The position numbers and the translations under genes are program-made. DNA of 64,000 nt from Neurospora tetrasperma FGSC 2508 (Eukaryota; Ascomycota; Sordariomycetes; Sordariales; Sordariaceae), in the NCBI RefSeq assembly GCF_000213175.1, contig NW_009799101.1, positions 3,485,236 through 3,549,235 of the forward strand. The letters run 5' to 3'. The notes beneath the pieces are model-generated. The model was not told the origin of the DNA. It did not search any database and saw only the letters and a list, made by a program, of their open reading frames with translations. Below are positions 59,721-64,000 of the stretch, in pieces. The stretch's first letter is position 1; the number at the start of each line of letters is the position of its first letter.

Positions 59721-61953
59721 TTAGAGGCCAACAAGCTGTTGAGGTTGAGGTTTCTCAGGGCTCCTAATCGGTAAACCCTGCTGTCCTCCGGGCGGACCCA
59801 GGCCCGGGGGCGGTGATAAGGGACGTTTGATACCACCACCGCCTTTCTCAACCAGGGGCTCGGCTGTTGCTTTCTTGAGCGGGATCGCAACGATCTCCTC
59901 CTTGGCTGCTGGCTCATCATCCGCGTCCACCATGGGGACATCGTTCTCCTTACCATCGCCGACCGACTGACCTCGAGACTGTGCGGGAATCGCCTGCTCG
60001 CTCACCACGATATTCCTGTGTGCCGTCCGGGGATGCTTGTGAGTAATCGTTGGCGAGGGGGTCGGACCATCAATTTTGGTGACTTTGGCATTCTCATCGA
60101 AGCCAACGCGGATGGGGAACTTGAACACGAGGCTGTTGTCGTGATCATCGTCATCCTTGGCATCGCCACCATCATCGAGATCGTCCTCGTCCGCCATGTC
60201 TGCATCTTCCTCATACTCCTCTTCGTCCTCTTCGTCCTCCTCTTCGTCGTCAGCGGCCGGGACATGCTCGTCTTCCTCATCGTCGCCAAAGTCCGGTTCG
60301 TCACTAGCCTCGTCCTCGTCCTCGGAATCGTATTCATCGTCCTTGCTGCGCTTCTTCTTACTGGTGGTGGTGGCGGCAGAGCTCCATCCGTTCATGCTGT
60401 GATGTACGGCGGCTGATCGTCTCGGGCGGCCTGTGGGTCCAACTGTGAGCTCTACTTGGTCTCCATTCTTCGCGTCAGCGACGCCTCCCGTCATCTCAAC
60501 ATCATCGTCGCCTTGGGCACTGGCAGGATTGCTGGCCGTCGTCTCGAACCGGGTGGGTGCTCTTACTTGCCGCCCGCTGGCGGTGGTGATGGGGCCGGCG
60601 GGCTCGGCGGGGGTGTGGTTCCTGGTGTTCCTGGCGGACCGCCGGGTCGCGGTCGAATCCGTATAGAAGTCGTCCTCGTCGTCCGAAAAGGTGTACTTCA
60701 TGCGCTTGCCGCGGGTGCGGCCCTCGTACAGTGAAAGACCGGGCTCCGGGCGCTTGAATTGCTCCTTGCGCATGATCCGGTACTCTCTTCGTCTGCGCTT
60801 CTCCTCGGTTGCTTCGAATCGCGGAATGCTATTGGTGATTCTCTTGGCCAGGGCTCGGGCCTTGGGTCCTCCGTCGTTCTTTTCAAGCTTCTCGGCAAGC
60901 AGCTTCAGCTCTTCGATGTTACCGGCAACGCTCCACCATGTTCGTGTGTGCCCTGCGGGATTGCTCTCCCTATATACTCGGAAATGCGTGTCGTCGTTAC
61001 CCTCGATCAGGTAGTATCTCCGTTTGTCGCCGTCGGTTCCCCAAGGTTGGACACTGACACCGACATTCAAATCGTCTTCGTGGCGGGTCCTGTAGTTTTT
61101 ATTGATCATAGTTTTGACGACCTCGGAGGACGCAAGGGACCAATGGATCAGCGTGCGTAGGAGAGCAAGCTTGAGGTCAATGGCAGATTAGCCTTTCTTT
61201 TCTTCTGCATCTCTGGAGATTTTGAGTGCGGCGTGAAATGGCATACCCGTTGTACTGGGGTCATGGAGGTAAAGGTGGCACCTCCAGCAAGAGGGTTCTG
61301 ACCCTCCCACTCCTTTGCCCATTGACTCTTGTGCGACTGAATAGCTTCTTCGAGGGCGCGTCCATAATGACCGGCTCTGTGTTGGGTTTGTTGATTAGCA
61401 AGTTTTGCTAGAAATGGTTTTGGCCTGCTGCAGGCGGGGCAATACGCACTTGACGTCCTGTTTGCGATTAAGCAAAAGGCCAAGCAGCGCGCAGAGAAAG
61501 TTTTCGACGCGCTCGCCTGGGATAGTCTCGACCACGTCACGCTCCAGCTCTTGGGGTCCGAAATTGGCCAGGCTTTTCGGAAACGCTTCGGTGAATCGGG
61601 AACGGAACATAACAATGAACTAAAATACCCATGTTAGCAACCGGTGGCGTCACATGCAATGGCACGCGCGACGGTTTGTGCTATGTCGTCTTTTGAACGC
61701 GACGAAACGCGCAATAACATACGGCAATATCAGGATTATCGGCTAAAACGTATTCATGAGGGGGGGAAGGCTCTCTCTTGCGTCGCGGTGGCGTTGTCTC
61801 CCTGGGTGGGTTCAAGGCCGGGTTTTTGTCGACTTTGTGGAAGAATTTCAAGATGCCCTGATGGCGTTCCACCTGGATGTCGGCTTCATCATCGGTCGGA
61901 GGGGCCGATAGCGATGAGATGGATGAAAGATCGGAAGAGTCGTCGTCAGCCAT
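59721..61953 (-). CDS. WHIM/RSF1-like chromatin remodelling protein
   Basis: Exons are 61953-61723, 61619-61450, 61376-61247 and 61169-59721, giving 659 aa. All junctions keep frame. The order resembles RSF1-type accessory subunits of ISWI remodellers: a DDT/WHIM-like helical region across exons 2-4 (LERDVVETIPGERVENFLCA, then LALLRTLIHWSLASSEVVK), then a WHIM-like INKNYRTRHEDDLNVGVSV. The conserved DGDKRRYYLIEGNDDTHFRV block follows, with WWSVAGNIEELKLLAEKLEK. The C-terminal half is disordered, with an Arg/Lys nuclear-signal-like GRTRGKRMKYTF and a long acidic run (about 480-550) suitable for histone binding. No PHD finger or bromodomain is seen. The exact complex is inferred, not shown. The acceptor before exon 4 (CCTCAAG) is the least certain. 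Confidence 0.82.
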
Positions 61954-64000
61954 GATGTGCTGTAGTGGCCGATGGCACTTCGTTTGCTCGTTGCGCGTTG
62001 CGGTGCTGAGGTGGAAGAACGAACAAGGGTGCTTGCAAGAGAGAAAGTGGGTGCAGCAGTGAGGAGCAACTGAATGTTATAAGAGATCGGCCGCAATAAA
62101 TTACGTACCGGGCCGCCAGCAACAGTCCCAGGGCTTCCAGCCCAAGCTCACAGCAAGAGAACTGCACAAGGCGCCTGCTTGATAGGCACATTCATCAACG
62201 AATCCAAGGCGAAAAGCCGTCTTTCTTCTATCTACAGCTAGCGCTGGAGCCAGGTGTGTCAGGTTCAACGGGCCGCTTGTTATCATGACAAAGTTCCATC
62301 CAACCGCAAAATCCATCGCCTCCCCTTGGAATCCTGCCCGTCGGTCATCCCCTCCGTAGCCCAGAGTCCAGAGCTTGAGCATCCTGTCGATGGCATAACA
62401 TGAATTCCAGGTAGCGCTCAGTGTATCGGCGAAAGCCCGCATGGCTCGCTTAAGGCAAGCCCTCGTCAAATGTACAAGTACCCAAAAAAAAAGGCCCGAG
62501 GTGCATAGCTCGTGATGCCATATGCTAACTGTCGCTATTCAGAACGGTCGTAGAGGTGGCGGTTGGGGAATATGGGTGTTTCGCCGGGGCGTTGGTGTTA
62601 TGAAGCAGAGTGATGGGGGGATTGTTTTCGCGCCCGATGTTTTCCTCCCCTCCACCCAAAATTTTTTTAGAAGGTGAGCTCCAAGGGTCGACGTGTGATC
62701 CCAACGGGGACCATGATCCTCATGCCCTCAGTGTTTCCCAACTGTGTGTGGTATGCCCCAGGTGTCAAGACACGAATGGAGACTTTGTAGAGAGATGCAG
62801 GGAGCGAATGAAGGGAGTAAGCCAAGGCGCCGCTTTTGCCTGGCCTGGAGACGGCATATAGACGCGATCTAGCAGGGACCCTCTGATGCGATAGCCGTGC
62901 CTCCATCTCCATCGCCAAAACAAGTGGTGCAACAACAACTCGAGCCTTGAAGCTATTCGCATTCCGACCCTCGTTGTCCACAAACAAAAAAAAATAAGAT
63001 GACGTATCGCGTATGCGGAGGCCACATTTTATGCGCCTGAAAAGAGTTTCGAGACCTACCAACAAAATGCAACGTGCCCAATAATGACAATGTCTTGGGA
63101 TTATGGACAAGCGCAAGCATCAGTCCAATATCGACTCGCACTTGCGACATCTTTTGTCGGTGAACGAGAAGGAGGTGAGGTTGGCGAGAGTTCAACGACG
63201 CTGCTCCTGCCTCTCGTCCCAGGTCGGGAGGGCCTGCATCCACTGCATCGGTCGCTTGAACGATTTGAGTTCACAAACCCAAGGTCTTGCAGCGAAACGG
63301 TCCACATAGCAGAACCACGGGCCTGAAGAACTCCAAAATCGCAGCACAAAAGTTGCGATCACGATGAGTAGTCCATCCGACGGCTGGTAGTACAACGCAC
63401 TCATGGATTCAGTTGATCACACCTATCAGATTGTTAGAACACCCTCGGAATAGAGATAAAAAGGTAAATGAGATAAATCTGCCGTACTTAACTACCTCTA
63501 AGAGCATGCAGTTGTTTATTTGGTCGCTCCTGCGTTGAAAGTCAACATTGCTGGCATCACTGCAGCGCGTCAATCCGACGAGAGTTGTGAAGTTGGGCGG
63601 ATGACGATAGGAAGTGGGCGGCGTTCCTGCTTTTGGCGTGATCCGGATGCCGCGTACCGTGTGATCAAACTACAGTGGAAGACGCTGCACTGTCCGTCGT
63701 ACTTCAAGTTCATCCGTCGCGCTGCGAGATGCAATGCGATTTACGAACAGCATCATCACACCCCAAACAATAGACAGAAAGAATAAGGGGATTTCACAGA
63801 AAGATGTGAGCTCAAACAAGTTCCAAGATGTCGCAAAGACCCATGCGCCACTATTTGTAAATACTTTCAAGTTGCTTTGATGGAAATAACAGCGATGAGA
63901 CGTGAATGGCACAAGGCTCGCTGTGGAGGGGAGGGGCACCAGTCACGGTCGTTTCTAAGCGTGTGGTTGCGTCTCCACGTGACGCAATTGAACAGTTAGA
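61954..64000. other. terminal spacer, no clear gene
   Basis: No recognised gene up to the window end. The minus-strand frame 63116-62667 ends with an ordered-looking stretch (LYKVSIRVLTPGAYHTQLGN, then MRIMVPVGITRRPLELTF). It could be the last exon of a gene I cannot identify, or a relic. Other frames look like noise. Confidence 0.4.

Noticed and set aside
60018-60416. Hydrophobic plus-strand frame of 132 codons that looks like membrane segments
   Set aside because: It is the complement of the acidic GAN-codon run of the WHIM protein, which automatically reads as Val/Leu/Ile-rich.
62667-63116. Minus-strand frame ending in an ordered-looking LYKVSIRVLTPGAYHTQLGN stretch
   Set aside because: No start, splice sites or family match; kept only as a remark in the spacer entry.

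Overview
The window is nuclear DNA of a filamentous ascomycete, most likely a Sordariomycete of the order Sordariales (Neurospora/Podospora group). Genes carry short introns of about 50-190 nt with GTRNGT donors and CTAAC branch points, conserved proteins such as the Rse1 homologue look close to Neurospora versions, spacers are long, and there is a dispersed 5S-rRNA-like fragment. It is mostly a housekeeping block with a few small unstable patches.

Layout: 1-197 is the edge of a low-complexity minus-strand gene. 1286-7622 holds the divergent pair mss51 (mitochondrial COX1 expression) and rse1/SF3b130 (spliceosome). 8010-12083 holds a Cys-rich LysM protein (minus) and an IAH1-type esterase (plus) sharing a 2 kb spacer. 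14238-17811 is a convergent pair: a conserved protein of unknown function and a phiA-type secreted wall protein. 19274-22295 is a DUF6604-type gene carrying two apparent frameshifts, followed by an ankyrin-repeat relic and a 5S rRNA fragment. 24330-25786 is a LaeA-like methyltransferase. 29721-31754 is an NDP-glucose 4,6-dehydratase with a long tail. About 34090-34860 is a decayed transporter gene. 35092-39641 is the divergent pair rpf1 (ribosome assembly) and glycyl-tRNA synthetase with two candidate starts. 42855-48551 carries two kinases in tandem, CLA4-type PAK and haspin. 48700-51660 is a tandem duplication of a small zinc-binding gene, one copy decayed. 52222-53716 is prephenate dehydratase, 55070-56711 eRF1, 58039-58778 a DUF1770 protein and 59721-61953 a WHIM/RSF1-like chromatin protein.

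The genes form no operon-like pathway. Several serve gene expression (splicing, ribosome biogenesis, tRNA charging, translation termination, chromatin) and sit as divergent or convergent neighbours, as is usual in this group. The parts worth a second look are the relics and duplications between the conserved genes and a few unusual gene structures: a 6-nt first exon, a GC-AG intron with a 27-T run, a 40-nt terminal exon that changes the Mss51 C-terminus, and dual-start GlyRS. I saw no convincing tRNA gene, intact transposon, secondary-metabolite cluster or clearly novel multi-gene system. All splice sites were assigned by eye from reading frame, splice consensus and remembered family sequences; no searches were run.
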